A stretch of 64,000 nt of DNA from Heterobilharzia americana (Eukaryota; Platyhelminthes; Trematoda; Strigeidida; Schistosomatidae): contig OX104127.1 in the NCBI GenBank assembly GCA_944470555.2, positions 118,324,741 to 118,388,740 on the forward strand. Direction: 5' to 3'. A model generated the notes under the pieces. The model searched no databases. It had not been told where the DNA came from and saw only the letters and a program-made list of their open reading frames with translations. This document shows positions 38,501 through 51,564 of this stretch, piece after piece (position 1 is the first letter of the stretch; each line of letters opens with the position of its first letter). Both the position numbers and the translations under genes were made by a program.

Positions 38501-40640
38501 TTTTGTAACACTTATTCACCTCATAACCCAAAATGATCTGAATACCACAAAAGACATCTTGAACCTTCAGTAACTTTAATTGAATTTAGGTAAATAAAAA
38601 CATGAAACACTTTAGTTTAAAATTTTTAACTAATAAAATTAGGTTTAAAAATACCTCACCGTTTGAGAGATAACTGTTCAGTATTTCCCCTATTTATTAA
38701 AACTTGTAAAAAATAATCACGTTTTCTCAATTTTCACATCTGTGGTAAACAATGACAGTGAAAGAATGGAAACGTAAACTTGACCGGAATTTTTTTGATT
38801 CATTGTATTTCTTTCAGTCACTCAACTAAAAGATTGTTGATAAACTAACTAGAATACTGAATATACTGAATTAAATGAACATAAGGCATATGAATCACGT
38901 GAAATAAAAATGAATCCACCATTTGTCCAAATAATCAAAATTATTCTTCATAACATCTATATGCTACTTAAATCAGCGGACAGGACTTAAGTAACCTAGA
39001 TGACAATGTTGCCAACCAGACGTTAGATGTTCGGAGTCAAACGTCATTAAAAACACCATCTAATATCAAAATATAGGACACCAAAGAGTCACGTCACTTC
39101 ATTTAGTGGCCATATTGCAAAACTGGATATGTAAACTTCTATCAGTTCTAAGCACTAATAGTGAGATAGTTACACTGGTTGCCCACCGGCGACCAGTTCA
39201 TGTAGACGATACCATTCAGGTAAATATTTTATCTTGTAAATTTTGCTTGATTTCAAAGAGTACCAAAACTTAGCAAGCATGATTAAAAACTAAGTGACCT
39301 ATGAAGGTGAGGTTTTTAGCCAAATTGTCATAGGAATTCAGTATACTCAATATATCATATATTCACAATGTTCAATGAATTACACAGCAATCCTTTACAA
39401 CACTTTGAATCACTAAACAAATGCAATAATCTTAGGGTATTGAGAGCTACTCTCCGTCGGAAATGACAACTATCGATTTGTGAAAAATTTGTTAAAAGGA
39501 ATATACATTGGCTAGAAATATAAAGGACAGGGACAGTATGAAATGATTGGCAGAACAAGAGATATTTCTGCAAAATTGTTTAACAATTTCCCCATTAACA
39601 TTTATATATTCCTAATCAGTAATTTTGGTTGTTTCACTGAAGTTCTCTTCAATGGTAGTTTTTTAGTCTACGTTCATTTATCTTATCGCAGTCAGATAGT
39701 CACAACAGGTATTGTGAACCTAAAAACAGTATCATTTTTTTCATCTCACTACCACACTTTAACAACTGCAACCAGCTACATGACACTGCGTAATTACGAG
39801 ATGTTCACTAAGCAAAATTCACTTTATCATGATCTAAGCTGATAATCTATCAGAGTTTTAATTGCATTCCACAAAAAACTTGAGTATTGTCAGTGTAAGC
39901 AGCTTTGTTCGTTCTGTGGTTGACTTAAATGCTATCGTATTGAGAATTCACCTGTCAGTTTCTTGAGTGTTAATGTTTCATTCAGTGCACTGTAGAAGCA
40001 ACCTGAAACATTCGATAAGTTCATGGTTTTTAGATGAATTCAAAAATGTGATCATTATTTGAGGCTCATACCATGAAATCAAAACCAGCGCCAGCGTTAT
40101 ACGAATTGTATCCAAATTTATTATGCTAACTAGTAAACATGATATTCCAAATATATATGGAATTTCAAATATCAAAAGCAACTTTACTGCAATTGTAACC
40201 TCTTAATCTTCACGTCATTGCTTCTTAATCTGCTTTTCCTGAATCTGTTATGACATGAAACCACTATTCTTATTTTCAAGTTCAATATGTAAGGCCTACG
40301 TCTCTCAAGTTGAACACTTTTAAACATTAATAGATATCAGTGTTTGAAACAGTGAGTTTTTTTTCATGAATTTCAGCAGTGTAATTAGAAGGCGACGTTT
40401 ATCTGAACAATGTAATGTATTTGCGCAATACATTTCGAACAGTTTCACCACACATTTACTTGTCAAGTCAATATATATTAGACCGAGGAGTGGGAGGACA
40501 AGTGCAACAATTGGTACAATAGTGGATTAAAATTAAGCAGGATGAAAACAAAGAGGATAAGGAGTGAAATAGTTGATCCTAATCTTGGTAAGAAAATAAA
40601 GTTTACCAAGGTAGGTGTAGTGCAAGAACAAATTATTTTT
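35500..40640. other. Intergenic; two simple repeats only
   Basis: No convincing gene. Simple repeats lie at 37363-37400 (CTAT/CTGT-type tetranucleotides) and 38040-38105 (TTAC/TTATTAC-type). The frame at 36497-36691 (64 residues, charged, no known domain) is the most protein-like but unsupported. Confidence 0.5.
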
Positions 40641-40648
40641 GTGTACGT

Positions 40649-41160
40649 AAAGGTGGTTTAAATTGGTGTATGGTTATGGCTTCAGCAAATCTCAGTATAC
40701 ATCATTGACTGTTTCTATATAAGACTTTGAAATCTGTTTGAAAATCAATTTTGTGACCGGTTTCTATTATATGTTTAGCTATAGATGAAGAGGGTTGTCT
40801 CCCACCAGCGTTTATCATGACCTCATACTCCATTTGTCTTTGAAGCCATTTAGGTGCATGTTTTCTCACCTTCAACTACATGGCTCGATTACTCCTCCCT
40901 ATGTATGTTTGACCACACGCACATGTAAATAAGTAAGCACAATTGGATGTGACGTAATCATTAATACAGTGTTTAGGTTTTTGGTGAAGCATGTGTTTTG
41001 TTTTTTCCACAGTGATAATATTCCCCACGTCATATGTTTTTTTAATGGCTGATGTCAGCCTACGTCTCAAAACGACAATATTTAACACCCCTCTGTATAA
41101 TAAATTGATATGGACGCTCTTCTGAGGAACCACGTATAGAGTTGGTTTCGGTGCTACTTG
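40649..41160 (-). pseudogene. Penelope-like element, C-terminal GIY-YIG endonuclease fragment
   Basis: On the minus strand the frame reads CAYLFTCACGQTYIGRSNRAM (~40880-40940). This is the GIY-YIG core with its two-cysteine insert, as in Penelope-like retroelements. After a single TAG stop the same frame continues with KVRKHAPKWL and SIAKHIIETGHKIDF, the conserved downstream His-rich part, ending FKPPL near 40650. The reverse transcriptase and any intact ends are absent, so it is a dead fragment. Its sequence differs strongly from the plus-strand fragment at 41.79 kb, indicating a second lineage. Confidence 0.85.
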
Positions 41161-41559
41161 ACCTCTTCAATGGTTTATAAACTTCACCAGATATCCACTT
41201 TCCATAGGTGTTTTGGGTATGGTTGTGGTGTTAATGAGCCCAAAATAGGAAGAAAATAGAGTCCTGAACTCCACCACCAGCCAAAACCCATCATTATTAT
41301 TAAACTGAAACTATTGCAACATCGAGGCATTCGTAAAGAAGTTCAGACACAAGTGAGGCCTGATCAATTTGACCCAATCAAGGACGAGAATTAACAAATA
41401 ATAGCATCATGATCTTCCCTTTGTTGTACTGCCATTCAATCTCATTAACAGACGCAAATCTGAGGAACTCTTGCTGACTACATTCAGGATTTAAGAGACC
41501 TTTCCAAAATTATACCTCTGAAATTAATGCAGCATGATAACTTGTATGGTTGCCCTCAC

Positions 41560-41730
41560 CAGTCATGGTCAAACATGAGAACAGGTTCACAAAGATGTTA
41601 TCGAATGGAGGTTGCGCTATATCGTGAATTGATAGAAGTAGGGAGTATAGACTATTGGACTCCGACCCAGTGGCTAAACAATAAAGTTAATATAGGTGTA
41701 AAATTTCGGCACTGTGGTGGAAATTAATTC
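41560..41730 (+). repeat. Family 2 SINE leader fragment
   Basis: It shares 'gttgcgctatatcgtgaattgatagaagt' block by block with the leader of the family 2 SINEs at 6.65 and 62.8 kb and retains 'cgacccagtggctaaac' of the tRNA-like head. It is then cut off by the Penelope-like fragment starting at 41735. No hammerhead is present in this piece. Confidence 0.6.
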
Positions 41731-41734
41731 CATA

Positions 41735-42437
41735 TTAGATTTGTTTATTTGATTCACAACACACACTAATAAAGGAGTTTACAGCCTCCATTGTATTACC
41801 CTATAGGGAGAATACCTCAGAAACTTTACGTAGAATCCTCAACAGAGCTGGAATTAGGGTGGTATTTAAACCTATAAACTCACTCAGAGATAAACTTTGT
41901 CAGCTTAAGGCTCCGATAGAACCAATTGAGCAAAATAACATAATCTATCAACTTCCATGTAATGACTGTGAGGTCAAGTATATAGGTCAAACTAGTCGGT
42001 CGTGGTCAGTCAGAATAGCCGAACATACGAATTTGGCTAAATATAGAATGACAGACCTTAATAAGATCAATAATCTAGAAAAAGCTCGGCTATTGCTATG
42101 CATGCATTAACACACAACCACACAATAGGGTGGGATAAAGCCATTATCCTTAAGTCCAGTATAATTAGGCGGAGAGAAAGAGAGGTTGATTACTGAATCT
42201 TTGTTCATCGAATCAACACCCAACACATGTAATAGAAACGACGCAAACTTATACCACAGATATGGAAAATTTTGCTACCAATAAAAACAACTCATGTAAA
42301 GTGACATAACTATAAGAATCAAATGTCGAGAGTGGTGTGATTACACTGATATGATTATGAGCAATAACTTATACTCGAAACGTCATCAAGTAAATAATAC
42401 TAGATCACTGTGTGTTATAAATCAAATAAACAGATCT
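41735..42437 (+). pseudogene. Penelope-like element fragment with inverted ends
   Basis: From ~41790 the plus strand reads LPYREN...SETLRRILNRAGIRV, then IIYQLPCNDC...KYIGQTSR...VRIAEH (~41938-42030). This is a GIY-YIG endonuclease with Cys pair, followed after a frameshift by ALTHNHTIGWDKAI and RRREREVDY. These are hallmarks of Penelope-like elements. The fragment is bounded by a 31-base inverted repeat (41735-41765 and 42407-42437) with three mismatches. Just inside the right end lies CTCGAAACGTC (42374-42384), a hammerhead-like 3' half. The reverse transcriptase is missing. It is non-functional as protein. Confidence 0.85.
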
Positions 42438-42444
42438 AATATAA

Positions 42445-42615
42445 ACGATAACCTGCTGATCGCAGAACCTGAATGTCCTGGGTTCGATCCCTGAAGGGCG
42501 GGGCATGGGTACGTACTTCTGAGAAGTCTCATATTAGAATGAAATAGTTGTCCAGTGCTCCCAAAATTTTAAGGTTTCTCCTACTAATGTCAGTCCATGA
42601 TGAATGCCAACTTGA
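42445..42615 (+). repeat. Family 2 SINE with perfect B box, dead hammerhead
   Basis: The B box GGTTCGATCC (42481-42490) is ideal. The ribozyme segment reads CTGAGAA (42519-42525; catalytic G8 lost) and GAAAT (42541-42545), with GTC at 42550-42552. The family tail 'atgtcagtccatgatgaat' follows. Pol III boxes are retained but cleavage is not expected. Confidence 0.75.
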
Positions 42616-43140
42616 ACTAATTAAAACCCTGCAAGCCTACAAATTGAAGTCATTTCATTTTTCATATGTTTGAAAAACTTTGGTTTCTACAAAACTTATG
42701 CTGTGAAACCTAGAATAATAACAGCTAAGCATTAATTAAGAGATACACAAAACCCAAAAACTGCGAAACGAAAAATCATGTGGTTTTGCTTCGGAAAAAC
42801 ACTATAAATGTTATCGCAATCAAATTAATAATGATAACCTTGAACTACGATAATTCTGTTAATAACATTGCTTGATTCATTATGAACAAGGATCAGTTAT
42901 AGTTCGTGATAACTAAACGACCTACAAAACACTACAGTCAAAAAATTAAGCGCTCATCCCTCAAATGAGTGAGATGACAATATGGCCGAAGAAAATTTCA
43001 TGTACAAATCGGTCCAGGAAATAATGAAATCTAAAGTAAGAAATCATAAATAAAAAGAGATGTGACAGCAAAATTAACAATGTCATGAAGTGGTTCCAAG
43101 AACTGTCATTAATCTAAATATTATTATGGTTATTATTTTT
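42616..43140. other. Intergenic, nothing recognised
   Basis: AT-rich sequence without recognisable genes or repeats. Confidence 0.5.
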
Positions 43141-43144
43141 TGCT

Positions 43145-43292
43145 TGGGTTCCTGGTGGAGCATAGGGCTTCAATAGTACGCCTACATTGCACTCTGTTCT
43201 CTGCTGTCTTTTGGACCTGACACCACGACTACCCACAAGCTTTCATTTCTTCTTCACATAATCTCCTCACGTCACCCTCGGATGTCCAAAAT
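43145..43292 (-). pseudogene. Short RTE-like 3' end fragment
   Basis: On the minus strand it carries the last ~150 bases common to the RTE tails ('gaagccctatgctccac', 'gaaatgaaagcttgtgg'). It is heavily diverged. Confidence 0.75.
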
Positions 43293-46200
43293 TTAAATAC
43301 AGTAGACATTTAATCCAAAAGGTTAGTAGAAAAGATATAAATTTGTTATCTAGATTCTCATTCTGCTTAGGAGGTAATCTTTTTTAGCAGTAAATGTGAA
43401 TATTACTATCTTTCTGATTGGTTAGTATCACATCAGTAAATGTTAAAAAATACCGCCTAAACGTTTTCTTAAGATGCGAATTTTAAGGAACAAATGATGA
43501 TTCACACAGATGTTCCATAGTCTGAACTTTTTTTCAGGAGTAAAGATATCTATAATATCATTATCGTGGAAGTGAGTGACTTTGCTACATATTTTCCTCA
43601 TACACTGAAATTCAACTGTAGATACTGTGATAAATTTCCTTTCAAGCTAAAATTAACGATAAACAGTTACTTTAAAGCTTTGCAATATTATGCAAATGCC
43701 ATAAATATGTAACCACAATGAATGTATTATAGTTTTCAGAAAACATTCTTTCCTTCTTCACTTAAGTATTCATCTGTCTAAGTCATTAAAAGTAATTCAA
43801 ATTATTTTTGTCGTTTCCTCAAGATAAATGAGTGGCTGGATGAATTTTGTGTCAAGGGTTTTAAAAGCTTAGGAATCGCTGAACTTTACTACTCTAAAGA
43901 TTGAAATTCAGTCACAAGAAAGACACTGGAACTACATACAACGAATGTGACTAGTGGTGGGGATTATGATGTTTAAGACTTAATAACTATCTGAACTGCA
44001 TGGGAAATTCCTTAGTATTTGGGTGTTGTGAAACTGATGTTCGTGTTACGATTACCTCAAAACTTCTTCCAAACACATGCACGATAGAAAACTGACTTGG
44101 CATTTATTTGTATAAGAAATAGGATTTTTATTTAAACAACAAAAGTTATAAGCACATCAATATTGAACTTTTAAAGATAGTTTCCTACTCTCATATTTTC
44201 CTTAAAATTTGTAGTAATACGTAATTGCTTTTTATGTCCACTTTCATTCACATAACGTAGCGAACTAAAAGTCATATTTGCACAAACGATAAAATGTAGT
44301 ACTGGTTTAATGCCTCTCTATTTATAAACGAATAACATAATAGTTAATTAGTCCTACGAGATAGCATCATTACCATTATAATTAATAGTCCATTATTGTA
44401 TTTTGTTAGCTGGTTAACAAAATGTTTGAAATAATTTACTGAAACTAATTTGAGATATTTTGAATTATTTCTTTTGTGTCGAGCGCTATTTGATAAAGGT
44501 GAATTTAAGTAATGCACGCCACAATTTTATAAACATTTCGTCAATGGTTCCCGATTATTAACAATTTGATATTAAATTCAGTCGGTGATTCATCGCTCCA
44601 CAAACTCATCTAAGTTCTGTTAAGAAGGAGAAAAACCAATAATTATCACTTTTAAATGATGATATTTCATAGAAATATATCCATAACAATGATGACAATA
44701 TTTCTGTGACTCAATATCAACGATGAGAAACTGCGATTGAACAAATCTTTTATTGCATACAAATCCAAAATGATACATGGATTAATTCAGTTGAGGGAAA
44801 TCAATCAGTTTCATTCATACTAACACTCGTCATTAGGACGCATCTACAAACAGGAGGGGATTGATGTTCCCTTAGTGAGTTCTACCAGTAAATTTTAGTG
44901 GTACGTACAGACACTTTACGGCCAAGCCATTTGGGAAATGACTGATACTCTGCAGGACTCAATAATGACAGGAATCGATCACCTGTAAATAACTAATGTA
45001 GCTTTATAATCCGTAGAGCTCAACATTGACCGAAGTTTATCAGTCACGTTTGCAACATGAGTATTAAACCAACTGCTTTGACACAGGTATCCACTTTGTA
45101 TGATAGACGCTGGTCACAGCTAAGTAGTAAAACTAGATAAACACGTAGGTTAGTAAATGTAGACTACTTGACTGTGTTCAGTATTCCAATAAAAACTTTG
45201 ATCATTTAATGGTTACTTTACTAAGATAAAAAAGTATATAAGGCTAGCGAACATAGAGGTTCATGTGTAAAGATTATTGATAAGAAAATGGCTAGAAAAA
45301 CCTGGTAACAATGTTATTGAACAAGCAACTTTAGAAACAACATTCATCAACACATACTTCGACATTTCAGATTTTAGACATAGTCCACTTGTATTTCTGA
45401 TGATGAATGATTATAACAATGAATCAAAGTTTTTTAGACCTGAAGAGTCAGACCACTTTATTTTTCAAGTTATCTCTGCTAAACACATGGACGTCTAGTT
45501 AAAATGGTTAGATAGCTTAATGCTAAAATCTAAAAATTACCAAATTAAATGTCTCATGTACACACAAGAAGAAAAAAGATGATTTCTAAAAACTATGAGT
45601 GTAATGACTGGAACGAACGTTGATACTACGTATTTTTACAGTTAACTAGATTGTGTTCTTCCATGCAGTACCAAAATTTGGAAATCGTCCAAATCTCTGA
45701 ACTTACAAGTCTTTTAATACTTTACATGTTCGAGTGAAGTTCAGTGCAAAATAAAAGCAAATTTACAAATATCTACTAGGATCATATGACTGAGCACTTC
45801 AGATTTGAAAATAGGCATCAAAGCTTAGTATATTTGGAATTTTTTTTAAGTTTAAAGCGAATAGGGAACACGTACTTCGAGCTGACAAGTCATAAGATAG
45901 ATGAAATTCAGTCGTTGAATTTTGATACCAGCTGCTATCAAGCAAACCACATGATACGAAATCTTTTGTCATTATCGAGGCATCTATTTAAGAAGACCAT
46001 ATGCTAACGAGACCAAACAATTCGGTTCATGACAATTATTGACAAGAAATTAGAAATTTTCTTTCCCACTCACTGATACCAATTAGACTAACTGGCTCAG
46101 GCTCCACTTTACCTGCAGAAAAAGATTCTGATCAATCCTCTGTTAATCTGTTAAATAATGATTTTTTGTTTTCCTATTTCTCAGAGGTGCATCATCTTCT

Positions 46201-48220
46201 TAACTCGCTATGGTATGCTTCGTTACATTCTATTATTTGAATGCGAACCAATAACTATGATTATTCAGAAAGTGTTATATGTTGCCAAGTGCTTACATTA
46301 CAGGTTATAAATATCCAAGTCGCTCCAACAATTAGAATATTCACTGCTTCGATTTCATTTCAGAATAACCCTTCTCAACACATAGTGGAACTTACTTTTC
46401 GCGCAGTATTATACAAAGACTTTTATAACTGCTGGAAAAAAGTTGGTTTTTTCAACTTCATAGTTCAAAACGGGATAAAAAGTAATGGAAGTTAATGTCA
46501 TAAACTGATTTTGAAGATGATATTTCGATCAAGTTTTTCAGGTTCTTCTAGATATATGCAGATCACCCAAAAGCAGTGGTGAAGAAAGTTAATAGATTCT
46601 TCCCTTCAAATATCTTCATTTTTATTTTTCCTAATGATATTTTCAAGTTAACTGCTGATTTGGCCTTCATTTTTTAATAAATCTTATAGAACTCCCACTA
46701 AGTTTGATTCCTCTGATGTTTTCTGTAGGCTCTCCTGCAAAATTATTGTCATCGTCTTATTGCATCTTCAGGTCATTTTTCATCTAGATGTTCAATGAGT
46801 AAACATAATTTTTTCCCCTTCAAGCGAACAGCTTGCATAAACCCCTTTAACTGTAACCTCTAACATACTTATATTCAATTCAGTTCGATGCAAAAACAAG
46901 GCATACAAATCTGTGAGCAGTTATAAGTAGTCCTTATTAAAGCAGGTTTCAGTGTAATCATATCCAATCTAAAATGCTTATACACTATGTGATTACAAAT
47001 ACATTACTTTCATGATGATTAGGTCATACTTGGGGCTCAAACTTCCTCAGTTTATTCATAACAACTATGGACTGAATATTTATAATTCACAAGTATTTTT
47101 CAAAGGCATTAAAAGGAAAAACACCTTGATTTGTGACTGAACTTCAACTATCAGAAATCAAATCGTAGGTTTACCACTAAAAGATTGAATAATTCGGTTG
47201 AAAAATATATCAGAATTTCATGTCTCGAATGTTTTCTATTTACATTTCAGGGAAAAATTAAGGGTTATAAAAGTACTATAATTCGAGTAATTCATAAAAT
47301 GGTAGTATGATTAACACAGTTGTATTCCATGGATTCTTCTGAATTGCGACAAATGATGAGAAAATAAGATATATAACACACTTTCATAAACTGACTGAGA
47401 TGGAAGTTAACAGAAATGATGACTGACCACAACTGGTGAAGTGTGATGAAGTTGCTATGATTACTCATAGATTGAGTACTTACACAATCTTAGCATTAGA
47501 GGTGGAAGAAGTTTTTAGGAATTATAAACAGTGTTCTTCTACTAGTGTTAAAAACATTATTAATTAGCAGGCGTAACAAAAGGCGAACAACTTTGTCTTA
47601 TAGTTAGGCATAAGATGAACCCAACTCATGAAGTGAGGACAATTTTAAAAACAGATTGAAAAAGAAAATAAAACCTTATGGTAAGGAATTCATGAAGTTT
47701 CATACTTACAGATTTAGTAGATTACTATGTTAAAGCAAGACTGAGAAGATTGAGTGAATAGGTAAGTCACCTCTGAATTTTTTTAATTACTAATTCAAAG
47801 AACCGCAAAATACTAGATGTTTGAACGAATTATGTCCAGTACCCAGCAAATGCTGAGTCGTTGTGCTATTTAAACTTTGTGGAACTTTAAGACCTAAATC
47901 ATTAGGTATATTTTCACAAACGTAAGCAAACGTCATTCTCCCTTTTCTTCCAGTCTATGTGCTGTGGCACATACACGTTAACCGGTACAGTTAGAGGTGA
48001 TAAGATTTAGGGACTTGTACACTTCGAATTGTTTGTTCTGATACACACAGACTACCTTGACGATTAGATAAGCCTTTTTCAGTGCACCACTTAGTTTCTG
48101 ATTAACCCTAATGGTAATTTCATCCCTTTTGGCGACAAAGTGTAGAAAGATGGGTTTCTTCCCAACTTCACCGTACTAGGTTCGTTCTATTTCTGTCGTA
48201 CCTTCACATAGTGTTCTACA
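43293..48220. other. Intergenic, nothing firmly recognised
   Basis: Several short plus-strand frames (45277-45498, 45786-46007, 46241-46495) carry no recognised domain. They may be chance frames or unknown exons. Confidence 0.4.
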
Positions 48221-48448
48221 ATGGCCGATTTTTCAATTTTCTCTTCAAAGCATGATTTATGCGTGTGGTTGAAAATCGTTCTTACTGGTCATTTTTTAAA
48301 AACTGACTATGAAAAAGCTGCTAAGAACTACAAGAACCCGAAATCATGTGTCTTTCCGATTGCTTTTTTCTATGAATTTTTCCATCTATATGCCGTTACA
48401 TGCCAAAGTCTAAAAAAGGGAATTTTTTATATTCTTTTTTATCTTTAA
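48221..48448 (+). CDS. Candidate exon/pseudogene with Sel1-like (COA7-like) resemblance
   Basis: A 75-residue frame starts at a good-context ATG (ACAATGG). It begins MADF and contains the spaced pattern C-x2-L-x3-L-x-G (C18, L21, L25, G27), then DYEKAAKNYK and a Cys (C47). That order resembles the N-terminus of the mitochondrial Sel1-repeat protein COA7 (MxDF start, C-L-L-G helix, DEAAK, then Cys). The second half is hydrophobic and loses the resemblance, and no further repeats follow. It may be a decayed retrocopy or chance; no splice donor is obvious. Confidence 0.2.
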   Translation: MADFSIFSSKHDLCVWLKIVLTGHFLKTDYEKAAKNYKNPKSCVFPIAFFYEFFHLYAVTCQSLKKGIFYILFYL

Positions 48449-51400
48449 ATCGCATAATGGGTGTACGTCATTAAAATTATTCAGTAAATGAGAGGTAAAT
48501 TCATCATTATTGCATACATTAAATGTATTTTCAAAGTATCTCAATTAAAATTGTCAGGTCGATTGCATATTTCAGTTTAGTCTTTTCTAAACTCCCCATG
48601 AAGATGTCAATGAAGATGTGGTCCAAGAACCCATCCTTGGAGGAACCATAGATTTCATGATATAAAATGTTTTTAAAATTGAAACTGACCATTTTATGCA
48701 CACATCAGAAAACAATGTTTGAATCTTGCTTTAGAGATGAAGTGAGATTATATGCTGACATAAATTACTTATAGTTTTTTCCAATGACATATTTATAAAT
48801 AAGGATGATGAACCAGCAGAAACTATGAATTTCTGAGAGTTATTAAGGTGATTTAACACTTTTGTGAATCTAAAAGTATCTGTATGACTGTGGAAATTCA
48901 TTTTTGCTCAAAGGATTTTAGCCAACAGACACGCTTTTGGAACAGTGAGTTGATCACTTTATCGGAATATTAACCTTTCGCACGTTTGGCAGGCCGCGCA
49001 AATGTGGTAATCTGGTGGCATATCATTATATAAATAGAGAATCTATGGATAATGCTTATAATATCATCAAACTTCACCATTTTTGATCAGCCTACATTTC
49101 AGTTATCTTTCGCCTCAATCGAAAAGTTCCTGCTAATTTATGGAAGTACACTGTATACCTTATCTTCTCATCATCCATTGCACAGAGGAGAATCCACGGA
49201 ATACGTGCATGCTAATTACGCTATTGTTCTTCTTGCTTTATTCAACTTAGTAAAACCAAAAGACTTTATAAAATCCATACCTTATTTATTGCGAAGTTCA
49301 CCAAACTGGAATATGATGATAATTAAATTATGAGAACACAAGTTTGTTATTCATAAAGAAAGAAACATTTTGTTTACACAGTATCCTGTCACACTGTTCA
49401 ACTATTCATCGAAAAAGAAAACATTCAAATATACAACTCAGTATTTGTGTCATGATTTATTAACTTAATGACCAGATTAGGTTAAAATTACCAGAAGTTA
49501 GGATCTTATTGCTTTAACAGTCAATATACGAAGTTGGAATTTTATCTTATTAATCAATGGATATTCAGTACTCATTTTAAATAATAAAACTGATGAAACC
49601 GTTTGTGATGGCCATGGTTTGGTCGACTGGTATTGTTGATAGGGAATCACATTTGAAGGTAAAATAAAAATCTGAGTACGGTCAACATATGAAACAAAGA
49701 TCCCCGGATTATCAACCTAGTGTTCTACAAAGTAACCCATGAAATCATGCAGTCCATGGATCACCAGGTTCATAATCTAAAGGCCTTTACTTTGAATCAT
49801 GACGAGAATAACGTTCTTATTTTTTTCTACGACCGCTATCTCGTATCAACAATGAAGTTTGCCTACAGTCATTGTTTTTAATTTTCTCGTAAATTGAGGT
49901 CAACCATAGAAAATATTTAATACTGAAGGTAAAATTATTGGCTATGTCATAGTAAACAAGGTGGTTTTTTTCAAGGCTTTTTTGAATCAGTTTCGCGTCA
50001 ACGATCGTATTTTCAAAGCTGCTTAACTTTTCATTGCGTTAACCTTCCAAATAAACAATTTTCCATATGTATCTTACACACTTACCATGGCACAAAATCG
50101 TCCTTTAATTCCTCATAATGAAATTTTTGTCAAACATACTAAACGTTTGGTGAACTGTGTTCACCTCAGCATCCGTTCAATTCGCTCATTTAAACACATA
50201 CTATTTTTTCTCCTATGACTTTCAGTTTCAAAACTACTGCCAGCCAACAGCCTGCCTTTCGCCATTATTTTTTATCTGAGTAGTGATTTTCTGAACCAAA
50301 TATCTTTGTTCACCATTCACCTCTAAAGTTGACAGTGCACCAGAGTAATCTCGTATATAGTTGTCACATCTCGTATGCATAGTTCACACATATAATGAGT
50401 CATAATTTGCCCTTTTCAACCTTGTAAAACAGCAAACAAAGTAAGGTGCCTTTTGTCCTTATATTCTGGTAATTTGAATGATCTTTATGCACAAATGAAT
50501 GTGCTTTTCAGGGCATATTATATAAAAATGAAACAACTGATTTATTTTTGTACAGAAAATGGGATAAAATACAAAGATTGGTTTCAGTCGACATGTAATT
50601 TTTTCATAATCATAAGTCTAACAGGAATAAATGATAGGTTCATGGAAGGGTTTTGATGTGAGCTGCTATACAATGCTATTAATTCCTAGTTAAAATAAAT
50701 TTTAAGTTAAAATTGTGCAGGCAAAAATGCACATCTGAGATCCAATCTTTATCTTCTTCAACCGATACATTACTAACATTTGATGAAATGTACGATGCTG
50801 TTTTTCAAAATAATGTTATGTCATACAGCTGTGATGAACCATTAAAAAAGACAGTCCCCCTCACTGACCATTGTCGCTTTAACTTGCATGTTATGAGTAT
50901 TTTTTCTGTACGACAAAATATTGCATAAAAATTTGTTAAAATATTTTCAGATTGATAGAGAACAATGATACTGTTTCATTCAAGGCATCTTCAACTATTT
51001 CTATGTATTAAAACAAAACAAGAACAAAAATGCAGATTAACTCGCATAAGTGTGAAGTACCAATGTGATTTATCAATTTACATCTGACTTAGAATAAACA
51101 ATAAATTTATTTACATTTACCATTAAAATCAGACAAGAAAAGGTTGGATACAAAAATAAGTCTGCAAACATTTAGGGATGTTACGAAAAAGGTAATCATG
51201 CTTACATTGCGTTCGATAGAATTACCGCCATGAAGAAAATGTATTTGAACCACTGACTCATTCAATTTTATTAGTCTAAACGATAACAGGCTAATTAAAT
51301 AGTAGCCGATTCTAAGAATTTCATCAACGAATACATACAAGTGGAACACCATTGGTTTAGAATTCTTACTAAAATCCTGTAATACAGTTTCCATACTTAG

Positions 51401-51560
51401 TATTTTTTTATTTTCTTCAATGGTGTTAAAAACCAATGCAATAAGGTAACTGTTCGCCTTAATGTTTTTCTTGATCCCCAGACCAATTTGTGCGAAGCAG
51501 AAAATAACTGATTTGCAGAATAAAATGACGTCGCTTTCTTTTATTGATTAACTACGAATA
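48449..51560. other. Intergenic with weak unexplained frames
   Basis: Plus-strand frames at 49052-49333 and 50713-50928 (the latter preceded by 'tgtgcag', acceptor-like) have moderately protein-like composition but no recognised domain. I do not call them genes. Confidence 0.4.
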
Positions 51561-51564
51561 AACT

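Noticed and set aside
50713..50928. Possible exon after an acceptor-like 'tgtgcag'
   Set aside because: It is somewhat protein-like, but there is no domain, donor or partner exon.
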